Source: Effrenium voratum
Lineage: Eukaryota; Sar; Dinophyceae; Suessiales; Symbiodiniaceae
DNA length: 64,000 nucleotides
Assembly: GCA_963377175.1 (NCBI GenBank)
Contig: CAUJNA010003249.1
Location: 610,288-674,287 of the forward strand
Reading direction: 5' to 3'
In this document: in pieces, positions 1-11,238 of the stretch
Position numbering within the stretch: position 1 is the first letter of the stretch
Layout of the letters: every line of letters starts with the position of its first letter
Notes under the pieces: generated by a model
The model's input: the letters and a program-made list of their open reading frames with translations, nothing else
The model's database searches: none
Told to the model about the DNA's origin: nothing
Position numbers and translations under genes: made by a program

Positions 1-3000
1 GCCAGAAAGGGGTTCCTGGTATGAGACAAATTCCTTGGCTTCAGGCATAGGCGAAATATTGGTTGCGTTTCTCCTTCAGATACGCCGTGCGTTGCCCCTG
101 AGTTGTCGACCGCGGCGTCGTATAGTGTTCGCTGTTGAGTGCACTTCAGCCACCCAAACACCAACACCTGGATCTGCTTTGGGGCCCTGGGGCACCCAGG
201 TTTGGTTGGTTTTCAAGGCAAACCAAAAGAAAAGCAACCAGATTTTGATGTGTCTCCAAATTTTGAGACAACACAACGGGGCATTGGATTGGATTCTTAC
301 AGTTGCTCATGCTTTGGGCCTCACGTGAGGCTGGAAACCACGGGCCAAACCTTCGTGACAAGCCACGCTTCGCAAGCCCCAAGGTGGGACCGTCTGTTCG
401 GAAACTGAAAGGACCGAAGGCCGACCGCCTGAACGAAAGGGCCGGCCACCGAGGTCACTTACCCAAGACGCCAGAGAAGCGGGCTGCGTGAAGCTTGGAG
501 CACCGACGGTTGGATGGCGTCTAAGGGAACGGGAGCCGCGTGGTGGGGGCTGTCCGTCTGACAGCATGGGCGATAAGGGCGCCTGCGAAGACAATGCTAG
601 CTCCAGCGCCACCAAATCAGTATGCGTGCGCATGCAGACAAACTGCCTTATGCAATGATCTCTTCCTGTGGTATATGCACACATACACACATTCACATGT
701 ACGATATACATGCGTGAGCATGTGTGCATTCACTTGGCTCGCGCATGTTACATGCCAAAAACATACAAGCGTCAAAGCAGAAGAAGACTATCGCGAAAAC
801 CGGATGGGGAGCCACTCATCAATCGGCAATTGCACAGCGCCCTTTTCTTGTCCGATCTCCATTTCGGTATGGGCACTCTTCACAAACAATCGATCGCCAG
901 TTGCGAGTGACACCTCTTTGGCAGCGCAGCGCGCTTGAAAGAGAGAAAAAAATGCACTGAAATCCTATGTTTGGCTCCTTATGGCCCCATTTCTGGGCAA
1001 TAGTCACCTCAAGACGAACTCACCGCTGCGGGATTTTTTTGTCTGCCCCGTACATGAGGGGTTCCAGTCACTTTCAGACTTCACGGTGCCTCTTCCTGTT
1101 GAAACTCGTCCGCTGGACGCTGGAGGTGAAGCGGCCACTTCAAAGCTCCGTGGGGGGAGGAGATCAGCAGCTCTTCGCCTGGAGCCGACTCTCCCAAAAA
1201 CCGAAAGACCCAAACCGGGGGAAAAGGAAGTAGGGCGCCGCCGTTTAGGTGGTTTGGGTGGTTTGGCGCCATACATCCAAGAAAGTGTGGTGTAGATGTG
1301 GTTGGACGTTTGCATTTGGTGCACTCATGAAACCTTCAAACATCGCCAAGAATCCCGCACCTCCGCGGTCAAATGAGAATCGATGATCGCCGTGGGGCAG
1401 AGACACCTGGCGGAGCCAGCCCAAGCCGCAATCAGAGCCTGGCACAGTGCTCCACCCAATGTAAAGACTCAGGCCGCAGGTCCGGACATGTCTCTTTGGC
1501 AAGGGGACTCTCCGTAAGGCCAACGTTCACAGGTGATTGTGGCGTAAAAACTCGTGAGAATGACCCACTTGGAAGCCACAGATGCACGGACAGGTATGGA
1601 ATGACCCGTGGGAATCTGTCACAGTGAGGAGAACCAGCTTCAGTCAAACATATCTCAAAGTCGCAAACGACTTGGAGCATGTGATTCACATCTTTGAAAT
1701 TGAAGGCTCACCTTTTGGTTCGCTTCTTAGATGAAGTAGATGGATATGTGTAAAACCTAACAAAATGTGCAAGTCCTGCTTGCAATAAGCCAAAAAAAGA
1801 AGTGTGCAGCCCAAAGCGGGCCGCGGCTTGGCGCCCGCCTCCCCAGCAGGCGTCCATGCCTTGCCGTACACGTCGGCTTCCAGCAGCAGAACCTGACATC
1901 AAAATGGGCTCAACATTTCTCCGATTTTGAAGATCCTGGACTCCAATTACTCACACCCTGCGAGGCGCAAGAAGGACCCTAAAGGCAGTATTTCAGTTGC
2001 ACTCCCAGCCAAAGCCCCGGCAAAATCGGGAATCATATTCAATCATATTCAGAATTGAGTGAAAGTTGGGACTTCCAAATCGGTTGCCTTCTTCTTTCCA
2101 CGAGATGCATACTCAACCTTCCAGAAGAACAAAAAGAAGACGCAGCCACACCGCCGCTACCTGCAAGCTCCAGTTCATTGCTGCCATCTTTGGCACGTCG
2201 CATGCGTGAAGCGACTCATGATGCCCCTTCTGTAGTTCCGGAAGGGACAACGCCAACCTCTTGCCACTCACACTCCGGAAACGCCCCGAAAGGTGATTCC
2301 GCGAAGGAAGGAATCCCAAAAGACATTCAAAGCCCGTGGGAAGAATGCTCTAACGCCAAACTGACCCCTACAACTAGTCAACTGCACAGGTTTCGAGTGT
2401 GGCTCATCATACGAATACGATCCGAAGACCACCGTTTGAGATTCAACATGGAATTCCAACCAAACTTGCTCCCAGCGTTGGCGTGTCAGCTCTCACAGGA
2501 ACCGACAACTTTACCTGGGATGCTTGTTACGCTGGGACATGTCCTATACGTTTTGCAGGTTCGCGGTTTCTGGCAGTATCGTCGGGTGTTCATACAGGGC
2601 AGAACCCACAGTGTCAAAATAGGGGTGATTCAACAAATGAGTAGTGTCCTGTTGGTTCCCTTTACCCCCAAAAGGTACCCTCCCAAAGTGAACCACCCAC
2701 TCGTATGAAGCCTCGTGAACCGAATCCATTTATTGACCGGCTAAAACTTCGAATGTTGGGGAAAACCCCCTGGGACGTCTGGTCAAGACTGGAACCCTGG
2801 ACCCCGAAACTGGTTAGCTTTTGCCTCCCTTCAAACCCAGCCCAAAAAGGGTGCACCTCAAAAAGGAAAACACGTACCCAAAAACGGTCAAAGCTTCCGA
2901 ACCTCTGGAACAACCAACCTCTTCCTTCCCAAAGACATGGACCTCCAACCCCATCTTCGAGTTCTTCGTTGGACTCGGAACCAACTGCCACGAGCCGCGG

Positions 3001-3836
3001 AATGGGCCCATCCGAAGTCCCGTCAACGGGGCTCGCACGCCCTCTTCCTCCTGGAAGGTCACCGCCGCGCGCAAAGTGCCTCGCTCCGGAAAAAAGAAGA
3101 AACAAAAAGAAGAAATCTACTTCCGGGCCAGCTGCGGTCAGCGTCCGGGGCGACCTTTTTTCTGGGCTGCCCTCAGATCCCCCGCCAAAAGGTTGACTTT
3201 TAGGGGGGTTAAATGGAAAGTACCACTAAACACCAAAAACGCTAAAAAGCTAAGGGGATAGCAACTTTACACCTCCAAAATTGAATTCAACGACTTCCTG
3301 GGTGGCCTTTGCAATCCTACCTCCAACCTCAAAAGGGCCCTAAAAAGAATACACTCCCTGGAATGAGCCGCCGCAAAAGAGAAGCTTCTTGCTGGGTTGG
3401 AAGAAAAACTGCCATGTTCGAAAATGCGAAGAGGCTAAAAGCTGGAAAGGTGAACGGTCACGCCAAAGACCTATGTTGCCCCGAGACGGAGATGGCAGGT
3501 CAAAGGATAGCTAACAAAAGCGGCCACCATAAATTCGCCACTTCTGGGAACATCCCCCACCTTGCCACCTTTTGCCTGGCGAATCCCTGGATTTGAGGCA
3601 TGGGAAGTCTCCGGTTCGAAAAGGACCCAGAGATCGGCGGTTTGGGTCCTTGGGCAGTCCCTGCCAGGCCCGCTGAGCCGAGTTGCTTGAGCTTAAGCTC
3701 GCGTCGTGGCTCGCTCAAAAAAACCAAACGCAGCTTTTGAAGCTATTTTGGCGAGGCTGAAGCACACAGCCTTCCACGCCACTGTAGCAAACTGCCTTGG
3801 GAGGCTGTTTACATGGTTTGCTGCAAACACGAGATG
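1..3836. other. Left flank with no confident gene
   Basis: I see no reading frame with convincing protein character here. The open frames are short or have the composition of unselected sequence, for example the 217-codon plus-strand frame at 2055-2708. The stretch ends in the sequence into which the large Copia element inserted; joining 3841 to 21914 restores a plausible empty site. Confidence 0.5.
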
Positions 3837-3841
3837 GGTAG
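3837..3841. repeat. Target-site duplication GGTAG, left copy
   Basis: The five bases GGTAG directly precede the left LTR and recur directly after the right LTR at 21909-21913. A five-base duplication is usual for Copia integrases. Confidence 0.9.
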
Positions 3842-4187
3842 TGTCAAGAGACGGCAAGGTGACGTCCCGTGGGACGCTGTGCACCGAACCCTCAAGCTTT
3901 AATACCAACCACGTAGAAAGGTGTATACGGACGATGCCGTTATAGCCGAACCCGTGTAAACGTTGTAAGGAAGAAGGAATGATAGTTACGACAGTGGTCC
4001 TGACGAATGCAGCGCAAGCAGTTGTTTTGCTCTTAATGCCCGTCACGTATGTCGCAGTCACACATCAGATCTTGAACCTCAATTGTGTCTTGAGCCAAAT
4101 GGCAATCAATGGAACTTGGGAAGCAACACCAACAAGGACCTCAGAACAGCTACCCAATTTCGGCACGGGGCCTAGAGGGTTTTAACA
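3842..4187 (-). repeat. 3' LTR of the Copia element
   Basis: This 346-base direct repeat matches 21563-21908 with three differences: an extra base in CCTGACGAATG, a missing base in GTATGTCGCAG, and C/T near 4161. It contains a short hairpin (CGTCCC-GT-GGGACG) and a spliced-leader-like block at 4089-4103. Confidence 0.95.
4089..4103 (-). other. Spliced-leader-like block inside the 3' LTR
   Basis: On the minus strand this reads GCCATTTGGCTCAAG. The last 16 bases of the dinoflagellate spliced leader, as I know it, are GCCATTTTGGCTCAAG, so the match is complete apart from one missing T. The other LTR carries the same block at 21810-21824. This could be a relic of trans-splicing captured by reverse transcription, or chance. 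Confidence 0.5.
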
Positions 4188-4200
4188 TCCCCCATTTGGG
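4188..4200 (-). promoter_or_regulatory. Polypurine tract next to the 3' LTR
   Basis: On the minus strand the sequence reads CCCAAATGGGGGA and ends exactly at the LTR's TG. This is the expected site and composition of the plus-strand priming tract. Confidence 0.7.
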
Positions 4201-4812
4201 TCGCATTGTTCATCATGCGGTCCAAACACCACAAAACGTTCCACTGGCCACGGCTTCAACTACGAAATCGTGTCGTGCATTCTTTTACTTGCTATCACTA
4301 CACCGTTCATTCGCTGTGAAACATGCCGGGTTCGATTGTACGAAAAGTGAAACATTCATCCTCCAATCGAAGCACACATCCATATGCAGGTGTATATAAT
4401 ACACTGTGGCCACTTCACTTGACCGCCAGTGAACATTCCAGCTGCCGCATTTGCGCATCGCGCAGCTGTCATCCATAAATGGGTTGGCCACAAAAGTCCA
4501 CCAGAGGCGCCCGCTTGTGATCGGTCTGCATATTTCCGGCAAAGAAACATCGGTGAGTAATCAATGCAAATCATAGCCATTCCAGATACCATGGACAATG
4601 CATAAATAATGAAAAGATATCATCTATAAGGTAATAATTCCATCCATGAATATCCAGAGCGTCATAGTCGTCGGAATATGTAACCATGTACACATCCATT
4701 CATCTTGGACACATGAATATAAATCATGACATAAGTCGTTCCACCGAAACAGTGTCGATGTGACGCAAGTAACAGATGGGGACTGGCCCACATCGTACCG
4801 CAATCATCATCT
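4201..4812 (-). other. 3' untranslated part of the Copia element
   Basis: This lies between the ORF2 stop and the polypurine tract. I see no coding frame. It contains one copy of the element's bulged-U hairpin at 4775-4794, just after the ORF2 stop in transcript order. Confidence 0.7.
4775..4794 (-). repeat. Bulged-U hairpin, copy 1 (after ORF2)
   Basis: Transcript sense: lower stem GATG/CATC, a single bulged T, stem GGG/CCC, loop CCAGT. It sits in the 3' untranslated region, so no protein constraint explains it. Confidence 0.7.
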
Positions 4813-7800
4813 TCACGAAGCATACCTGTCCCCAATGGACAGCCTATGGGTACGTCGGCGGAACTCCTCGTCCAAGTTCTTCTGGGCTTCTCGTGCCCGG
4901 ACACACTTCTTGTTGTAGTCCTCTGGCAACCAGTGCCCTTTCCGAAGGCACCAATCCAGCAGGGGTGTGTCGCATTTGTTCGGGTCGATGGCCGAGATGA
5001 TGGCGCTCACGTTGACCGTGTAACCATGTTTGCCAAGGTTCAGGCCATCCCTCACGAATGATATATACTTACAGTTGAAAGCTAGTGCAAAACATCTGAA
5101 AATAATATCACCCACCGGGTGCACTCGGTCCTTGACCAGGAGCTTCATTTCTTCCTTGGTGACATCGAGGATTCTTGCTGCAATCCACAGCTTGTAGAAT
5201 GTGTATAGTCCCTCGCATTTGTTCACCATCATACGAATATATTCGTCACGCTCCTCAACCGATCGGAAGGCTCTTGTCCGAACATTCTCCGATTGAGAAA
5301 TCTTCGTTATTGTTGATGGCAAAAGTATACCTTCCTGATCATGCTCAGTGATGTTGGGGTACCTCCTGAAATCATTGTGATAAGGGCAGCCCGGATTCCC
5401 TTCGAGTCCGGCATTCATCGTTCTCTCCTCACCACCTTCAAACATCCCCCACATCTTGGACAGCTGGAGTGCGATAAATCCTGCCATGTACTGAGCCTCA
5501 CGCGGCTCGTCAAGGCAGATCGCCATCCGTTGGGAACTTATAATGTCCCGTGACGTCAGATCGGTGTCGCGGTAATGCCAACCGCCGTCTTCTTCTTCTG
5601 ACGCATAGCCGGATGTATATCCTTGCGTGTCCATGTCGTCATCTTCTCCCGGAACTTCCTCCGCTTCGTCCTCATCCTCCTGTGCTGCCGCATCGTGGTT
5701 AGCTTCTTCCTGTGCACGCCTGGCATCTCCAGAGACGTTGGGGTTTTGGTTGTCCTCCTCGTCATCGGAATTGATGTGAATGTAGTATCTTCCGATGGAG
5801 ATCAGTTGTGCCTCGCACTCCAGGCATAAGCAGAAGCAGGTGGGGATCGCGGTCGCACATGATGGACATATCCGGCACCTCAGTCCTTCCCATGTCTCAT
5901 CATTCAGGATGACGACTTTGCTGACTTCGTCCCGGACCTCGTTGACCTGTGCGTTGAACTCTTCCATCTTGTTGTTTCGATAGAGTTCGCAAGCACGATT
6001 AACCATGTCAACGATGTAGTGCAGATTATCGGCACCTGTCTCAGTCTCCGGCATCCTCTCGCTGATCTTTGCGACGTTCTGGAGGAACATCGCAGCCGAC
6101 TCTTGGGAAGAGTTGACAAAGCCAGGGCAGATCTCGTTCTCCACACACTTCGAGTACGCCCTCTTGATGTCAGCGTACTCCAGGCGCTTCCCTCCGTTGC
6201 TTTTGCCAATCCAAATGGACTTGACCTCATAGAACGGGATCACGTCAAAGACCATGAAAGTCCCATTAGCCGCGACTCCAGCCCCATACCGCGCGAGGGT
6301 TGCACTGGGAATATAGATGATCGCAATCGGATCCCCTCTCCTCACGTTCCGCAGCGTTGTCTTCGTCGCCACGTTCATCTCATCCCATGGAGCAAACGCC
6401 CCGAAGTGCAGTGCTAGCCTGTTACCGCCATCGATTCCGCCGGGGACTAGCCCACAGCGTACGATGCTTGGCAGGTTTTCCACATACGTCACATGGAATG
6501 CTCCTCCGAGAGTATCACCCATTCTTGCGGAATACCTATTCGCCAGTGCGGATGAGCTCATGAATCCAAAATCACTGTGACCGGTTGTGACTCGGATGCA
6601 CCAAGGTCTGTACCATCCATCGCATCTGTTGAACATCCTGTCGATGTCGTCCCGATCCACGCCAGCCTTGGTCATTTCCTCCCTGGCTGCCCTCGTGTCG
6701 TTCGGGTTCATGATGCTCGGAAACCTTGCTGCCAGAACCTGGAATCTCGATTTCTTGCTTCCGGATTCCTGCCACTTGATCACCTCCATGATGCCCATGT
6801 ATCGTTTCGCTCTCGTGGTGTGCGGTGGGAATATGTCGTTGTTCCGGTCGTCAATGACAGCATCAATGTCGACCCATCCACCCTCGTCGCACCTGAAAGC
6901 ACTTCCTCGGCAATTGCCGATCTTGTGTCGAAGGACTCTGCATAGGTCGTGAGATAGCTGGTTTGCTTGGTCCCTTGTAGTAAATACCGAGCGATCATCA
7001 CCAATCCTGCATAGTGGAGCACCGTCGAAAGGAGCAATGCAGAAGTTGACACTCTTGCCAAGTTGCATCACGTCCACTTGCTCAAGGATTGCACCTTTGG
7101 GAAAGTATTTGGGGTCAACGATGGACGCATACGCCCATGGCAAGTGCACATCACTCACATCGCCATACTTCGGGATGTAGCACGGGATGGTGTCGCATCC
7201 CATCTCAAGCGTCTTCTTGAATGTCCTGTTGTCCCCGCACGGGTTGTAGGTGAGGTCGACGCCACCACATTGTAGCTCTCCTCCCTCAGCCGTGTCAGCC
7301 ATCTCCACCAAATTAATGGTGTAGCTGTACATCTCAATTGTTTCTTTCCCTGCTTGTCCCCCTTTCTTTCTTTCCTTGGACGTTGATGAGGTCGGTTCCT
7401 CCGTATCCCCCATGTCTTCATCAGATGAAACAGGGTCACTGCTGAGTAGCTCACGGAGCACCTTCATCGCCTTCTCATTTCCAGCAGCCTCTTCAATGTC
7501 CTTGCAGTCGCCGTCGTGGGCCAGGTTTGCGCACTTCTTGCAGATCCCCATATCTCCCATGCACTTCTCCATTGACTCCAGGAATCCTAGTGCCGCTCTC
7601 CGCCCGTCGATCACTCGCTGCTTCTTGTCTTCCTTCTCAGCATTGGGCTGAGAACTTCGACTCGGGTCTGGTGCTTGACCAAGACCCTCATCTTCGCCCT
7701 CCGTGGCCTTTCTCTTGGAACCTTGTGCAGAGGGCTCGGTGATCAGGGATCGTGGATGTCTGGGCTTGACCTTGTTCATGATGTCAAGCACCTCCTTCGT

Positions 7801-10800
7801 GGGCACGCCGAGCTGTGCGGACGGTCTGTTCCGCTTTCTGTTCTGGCCCGTCGTGTGGGTCACGTTCCCAGCGAGGTGTCGCACTATTGACTGCTCGAAC
7901 TCCCTCTTGATCTTCCATGCATCCTTCCACAGTGGCAGTTCGTGCTGGAAGTACGACATCACCTCAAAGAATCCCAACACCATCTCGACGACGTCTCCCA
8001 AGGATTCCTCGTTCGTGGTTTGTCCCAGGAGTTCATACATCGTTCCTTGGTCGAGCACACTCTTGATCCATGACGAATATGCCACATTGCCGAGATCCTT
8101 GCCTATCACGAAGATGGACATCCTCTCCTCGACTCCCTCGGAATTCTTGCACACGATCACATCCCGGGATGCGCACAATTGCTTCCCGTGACCGTTGTTG
8201 TAGAACTGCGCTGCTTGATCCACAGTCATGCTCACGAATCCCACGTGAGAAAGCTCCTTCTTCAGCCTTGAATACGCGAGCTCCCGTATGATCGTGATCA
8301 TGGCCTGGATATTGTTGACGTCCACCATGAGGTTTTGAAGGTCGGGGATTGCCACCACGCATTCCGCGAAGAGGCGCGTGTACATTTTCTTCCCCTCGAT
8401 AGACATTGCAATACCGTTCGTGTCCGCGTTCCAGTTCGCGCAACAGTTCACGCAAGAAGAGGGATTGTACTTCGACTTCGGTCCGAGCACCTTCGACTTG
8501 CTCATCTGCATCTCTTTAGCGCAAAGTTCGCAGATAAACTTGCTGAGCTCCGTGACCGTATACCATCGAAGACGTTGATCACCGGCATCGGCTTTCCCAA
8601 AAGCATCCTGCTCGCCGTGTCCTTCATCTTGCTGCTCTTGTTTCCTCTTCGACTGTGCAGTGAAGGTCGGCTTGTACTCGAATTTCACCTTCGATTCCTC
8701 CATGTTCTTCGGGATGTTGAATCGAAGGTCGGGCTCGTTTATGCACGTCCCCTCCAGCTCACACACAAACGCGTTGCTTGGTGCGACCGCATCGATGGAT
8801 TTCTCGATCAGCAGTCGCTTCAGGAGGAAGTGTTGCAAGTTCGAGCTCCCAGGGATCTTGTAGTTCTTTCCTGTGAGCGCATGGACCACGCGCCACAGGC
8901 GATCGTTCTCAGTCACCAGCGCGCCTGCCGCCTTGCAGATCTCGCTAACCTTGTTGGCGATCGTCCCCAAGTCCCCTCTTCCACCATGGAAAGCAACATC
9001 GCGATTCACGCACACCACGACCAGGCCCTTGCATGTGTTGACGAGGTCAGATATCGCCTTCTGCAGGGAGTCGATGATGGGGTTGGCGGTCACCTGCCAT
9101 CCGCATCCTCTCATGCACACCCAATCATATAGCGACATCCAGATGTGCACCGACATTGGTGAGTCATCCATGTCTCGCCTCCGCCGTTCAGCGATGAGCT
9201 TATCCAGCTTCTGCAATCGGGAGATGATATTCAACGTGTCGTTGGGTGAGGAGACTTGCTCACTCGACCCATAGTATGATCTCTCCTCGATGTTTGTCCA
9301 TCCCTGTTCGTTGACCATCATCTGGAAGGTCTTCGTGCTCCCTTTCGAGTTGACGGCCCGCAGGGGCCAATCCAGGACCAAGAAGCTCTTCTTGTGGATC
9401 ATCATGTCGCGAATCGTCGCCTCGCCAATGGGGCTCCTCTTCTGCCTATTGATAATCCGGTTCAACTGTCCAGGTGCGTTGTCCGGGTTCTTCTCCGCCT
9501 GAATCAACGCGTTGATGGCTTTGGCGCCCGGAAGGCGTCCAGTAATCAAGCATCCTGTTTGGGCACACAAGAAAGCATACAGCTGTAGCCATGCCGCATT
9601 TCCCTTCCCAACATAGGAAAGAATGATCTTCTCCGCGCTGGTCTTCTCCTCGAAGTGCAATAGCGAAGAGGTCAGGCATCTCAGCATACACTCCCAATAT
9701 GTTGCGTTCTTGCCTTCTGCAAGACACGGCCCAAATACAGTTTGTATGATTGGGTACCCCGTATTGTTGTCTATGTTGAATTTCACATTGACAGTCGCGC
9801 CGCCCAAAGTGGTACCCCCTTCGAATGAAGTGTAGGTATCGTGTCCAGCAGTTGGGTTGATAATTACCCATCTGTCGTCGTCACCGCCAGAGTTCATTCG
9901 GAAAATGGAGTCGATGATCTCGTTGTCGATCTTGACAGCATCGCTGGCTTGCGACCCCCCACTTGGAGCTCCCGGCTGGGGGACTGGCCCACCAGCGGTT
10001 TGGCTCCTTTGTCCGGAGCTTGATGCCGACTTCTGCTGTCGCTCCGTCTTCCGCGGCGGCTCCGTCTTCGATGAGCCCATCACCCACCATGTCGGCTCTT
10101 CCCCAACCACGAAATCCTCGGGGTACTTCTCCAGTTCCCTCTCGATTTCATGAATCGTGCAGTATTTATTCTGGAAGAATTCGATCATGACGTCCTTCTC
10201 GGCCTTCTTCTCGATCTCCTTCATCCAGCTTACCCACTTGCGCCGATCTTGGTTCTCAGCGGCCCTGTCAGCCGCGTGCGGTGCCAAACTGATGGAGTTG
10301 ATGTTCATCGCAGGCAGCTTCGACTCATAGATCATATCGATGCACCACAGGAAATCCCTGGCGTACTCAATCTCCCGGTAGAGATCGTTCAGCTCCCTTT
10401 TGTCTGGACGGAAATAAGCTGTATACGACTGATCTTTGGAGTCCTTCTCACCGAGCAATGGCTGCAATCTCCTCATGATGAAAGAGACGCACATGAGCGA
10501 ATTGACCGCTCCGATGCACGCGTCAGAGATGTCACTGGGGGTTGACCCACAGATCATCCAGCGCAATAGGTTGTTCTGGCTGGCATTCTCATCCCTCCTC
10601 AGTGCATATGCGAGGTTCTTCATCGATGCCTGCAGCTCATTCTGGTAGACCAACCCAAGGTCCCAATTCTTCTGGTAGTCGTCCTTGGAACCACGACCGT
10701 AGGAGTCGATCTTGGGAGCCTTGATCACGCTCAACGTGAACACTTTCCCCCAGTTTCGATCTCTGTATCTTGCGATTCTCCGGTCGTGCCTCTCAAACTC

Positions 10801-11238
10801 TGCAGTTGTCTGGAACTCCTCAGAGCTCCTCCACCTTCTCGATGACGATGCCCTAGATGACTCGTCGTTGATGAATTCTTTGTACACCTCCCCAACCGGG
10901 GTGTTCTGGTGGAATGCTGCTTTGAACGACCGTTCATCGTTGTCCTCGGCCACGCCTAATGCGAGATCCCAGATGTTCGCGATTGATCTCAACATATCCG
11001 CCCCTTCCATGCAGTACTTGGTTACGTTCCTGGTTCTGGAGAATATCATCAAGATGACTGCCAATCCGAATGTCGTCAATACGAATGAATTCTTCTGCGT
11101 GCCTGTCGGGAAATCTAGGCAAGCGGCAATCTTCTTGGGAAATTTGGTGAAGAACGCCATCGAGGATGGCAAGAGGATGCCCAAGAGGATGGAGATGAAC
11201 AGCGACCTGGGTATGTGCGTGAAGTGGATCGAGGACAT
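4813..11238 (-). CDS. ORF2 of the Copia element: giant protein with a Tpt1/KptA-like domain
   Basis: The ORF has 2,141 codons. Residues about 1430-1665 look like a full RNA 2'-phosphotransferase (Tpt1/KptA) fold: an LRH motif (R1437, H1438), R1549 four residues before GHS (1553-1555), the H-x-T signature (H1582) and R1607...H1611. These match the known R-H-R-R catalytic set of the family, which removes a 2'-phosphate from RNA using NAD+. Cysteine groups that could bind zinc occur at 903-906 with 929-933 (C-x2-C...C-x2-C) and at 1788-1808; an acidic stretch follows around 1820-1880. Residues about 400-450 form a proline/serine linker that contains a hairpin copy. The rest I do not recognise. 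The start is uncertain: ATG at 11238 gives a hydrophobic leader, while ATG at 11160 (residues MAFFTKF) avoids most of an overlap with an antisense ORF. The frame differs from ORF1, so translation needs reinitiation, splicing or a separate transcript. Confidence 0.85.
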   Translation of the reverse strand: MSSIHFTHIPRSLFISILLGILLPSSMAFFTKFPKKIAACLDFPTGTQKNSFVLTTFGLAVILMIFSRTRNVTKYCMEGADMLRSIANIWDLALGVAEDNDERSFKAAFHQNTPVGEVYKEFINDESSRASSSRRWRSSEEFQTTAEFERHDRRIARYRDRNWGKVFTLSVIKAPKIDSYGRGSKDDYQKNWDLGLVYQNELQASMKNLAYALRRDENASQNNLLRWMICGSTPSDISDACIGAVNSLMCVSFIMRRLQPLLGEKDSKDQSYTAYFRPDKRELNDLYREIEYARDFLWCIDMIYESKLPAMNINSISLAPHAADRAAENQDRRKWVSWMKEIEKKAEKDVMIEFFQNKYCTIHEIERELEKYPEDFVVGEEPTWWVMGSSKTEPPRKTERQQKSASSSGQRSQTAGGPVPQPGAPSGGSQASDAVKIDNEIIDSIFRMNSGGDDDRWVIINPTAGHDTYTSFEGGTTLGGATVNVKFNIDNNTGYPIIQTVFGPCLAEGKNATYWECMLRCLTSSLLHFEEKTSAEKIILSYVGKGNAAWLQLYAFLCAQTGCLITGRLPGAKAINALIQAEKNPDNAPGQLNRIINRQKRSPIGEATIRDMMIHKKSFLVLDWPLRAVNSKGSTKTFQMMVNEQGWTNIEERSYYGSSEQVSSPNDTLNIISRLQKLDKLIAERRRRDMDDSPMSVHIWMSLYDWVCMRGCGWQVTANPIIDSLQKAISDLVNTCKGLVVVCVNRDVAFHGGRGDLGTIANKVSEICKAAGALVTENDRLWRVVHALTGKNYKIPGSSNLQHFLLKRLLIEKSIDAVAPSNAFVCELEGTCINEPDLRFNIPKNMEESKVKFEYKPTFTAQSKRKQEQQDEGHGEQDAFGKADAGDQRLRWYTVTELSKFICELCAKEMQMSKSKVLGPKSKYNPSSCVNCCANWNADTNGIAMSIEGKKMYTRLFAECVVAIPDLQNLMVDVNNIQAMITIIRELAYSRLKKELSHVGFVSMTVDQAAQFYNNGHGKQLCASRDVIVCKNSEGVEERMSIFVIGKDLGNVAYSSWIKSVLDQGTMYELLGQTTNEESLGDVVEMVLGFFEVMSYFQHELPLWKDAWKIKREFEQSIVRHLAGNVTHTTGQNRKRNRPSAQLGVPTKEVLDIMNKVKPRHPRSLITEPSAQGSKRKATEGEDEGLGQAPDPSRSSQPNAEKEDKKQRVIDGRRAALGFLESMEKCMGDMGICKKCANLAHDGDCKDIEEAAGNEKAMKVLRELLSSDPVSSDEDMGDTEEPTSSTSKERKKGGQAGKETIEMYSYTINLVEMADTAEGGELQCGGVDLTYNPCGDNRTFKKTLEMGCDTIPCYIPKYGDVSDVHLPWAYASIVDPKYFPKGAILEQVDVMQLGKSVNFCIAPFDGAPLCRIGDDRSVFTTRDQANQLSHDLCRVLRHKIGNCRGSAFRCDEGGWVDIDAVIDDRNNDIFPPHTTRAKRYMGIMEVIKWQESGSKKSRFQVLAARFPSIMNPNDTRAAREEMTKAGVDRDDIDRMFNRCDGWYRPWCIRVTTGHSDFGFMSSSALANRYSARMGDTLGGAFHVTYVENLPSIVRCGLVPGGIDGGNRLALHFGAFAPWDEMNVATKTTLRNVRRGDPIAIIYIPSATLARYGAGVAANGTFMVFDVIPFYEVKSIWIGKSNGGKRLEYADIKRAYSKCVENEICPGFVNSSQESAAMFLQNVAKISERMPETETGADNLHYIVDMVNRACELYRNNKMEEFNAQVNEVRDEVSKVVILNDETWEGLRCRICPSCATAIPTCFCLCLECEAQLISIGRYYIHINSDDEEDNQNPNVSGDARRAQEEANHDAAAQEDEDEAEEVPGEDDDMDTQGYTSGYASEEEDGGWHYRDTDLTSRDIISSQRMAICLDEPREAQYMAGFIALQLSKMWGMFEGGEERTMNAGLEGNPGCPYHNDFRRYPNITEHDQEGILLPSTITKISQSENVRTRAFRSVEERDEYIRMMVNKCEGLYTFYKLWIAARILDVTKEEMKLLVKDRVHPVGDIIFRCFALAFNCKYISFVRDGLNLGKHGYTVNVSAIISAIDPNKCDTPLLDWCLRKGHWLPEDYNKKCVRAREAQKNLDEEFRRRTHRLSIGDRYAS
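9975..9996 (-). repeat. Bulged-U hairpin, copy 2 (ORF2 linker)
   Basis: Lower stem GCTGG/CCAGC, bulged T, GGG/CCC, loop CCAGT. It falls in the proline/serine linker of ORF2, read as Gly-Gly-Pro-Val-Pro. Confidence 0.7.

Noticed and set aside
3648..3663. A seventh hairpin outside the element (TTGGGCAGTCCC)
   Set aside because: The loop is one base short and there is no matching lower stem; treated as chance.
10712..11176. Longer plus-strand extension of the antisense ORF
   Set aside because: Upstream of about 11120 the frame is the shadow of ORF2, whose codon bias is on the minus strand.
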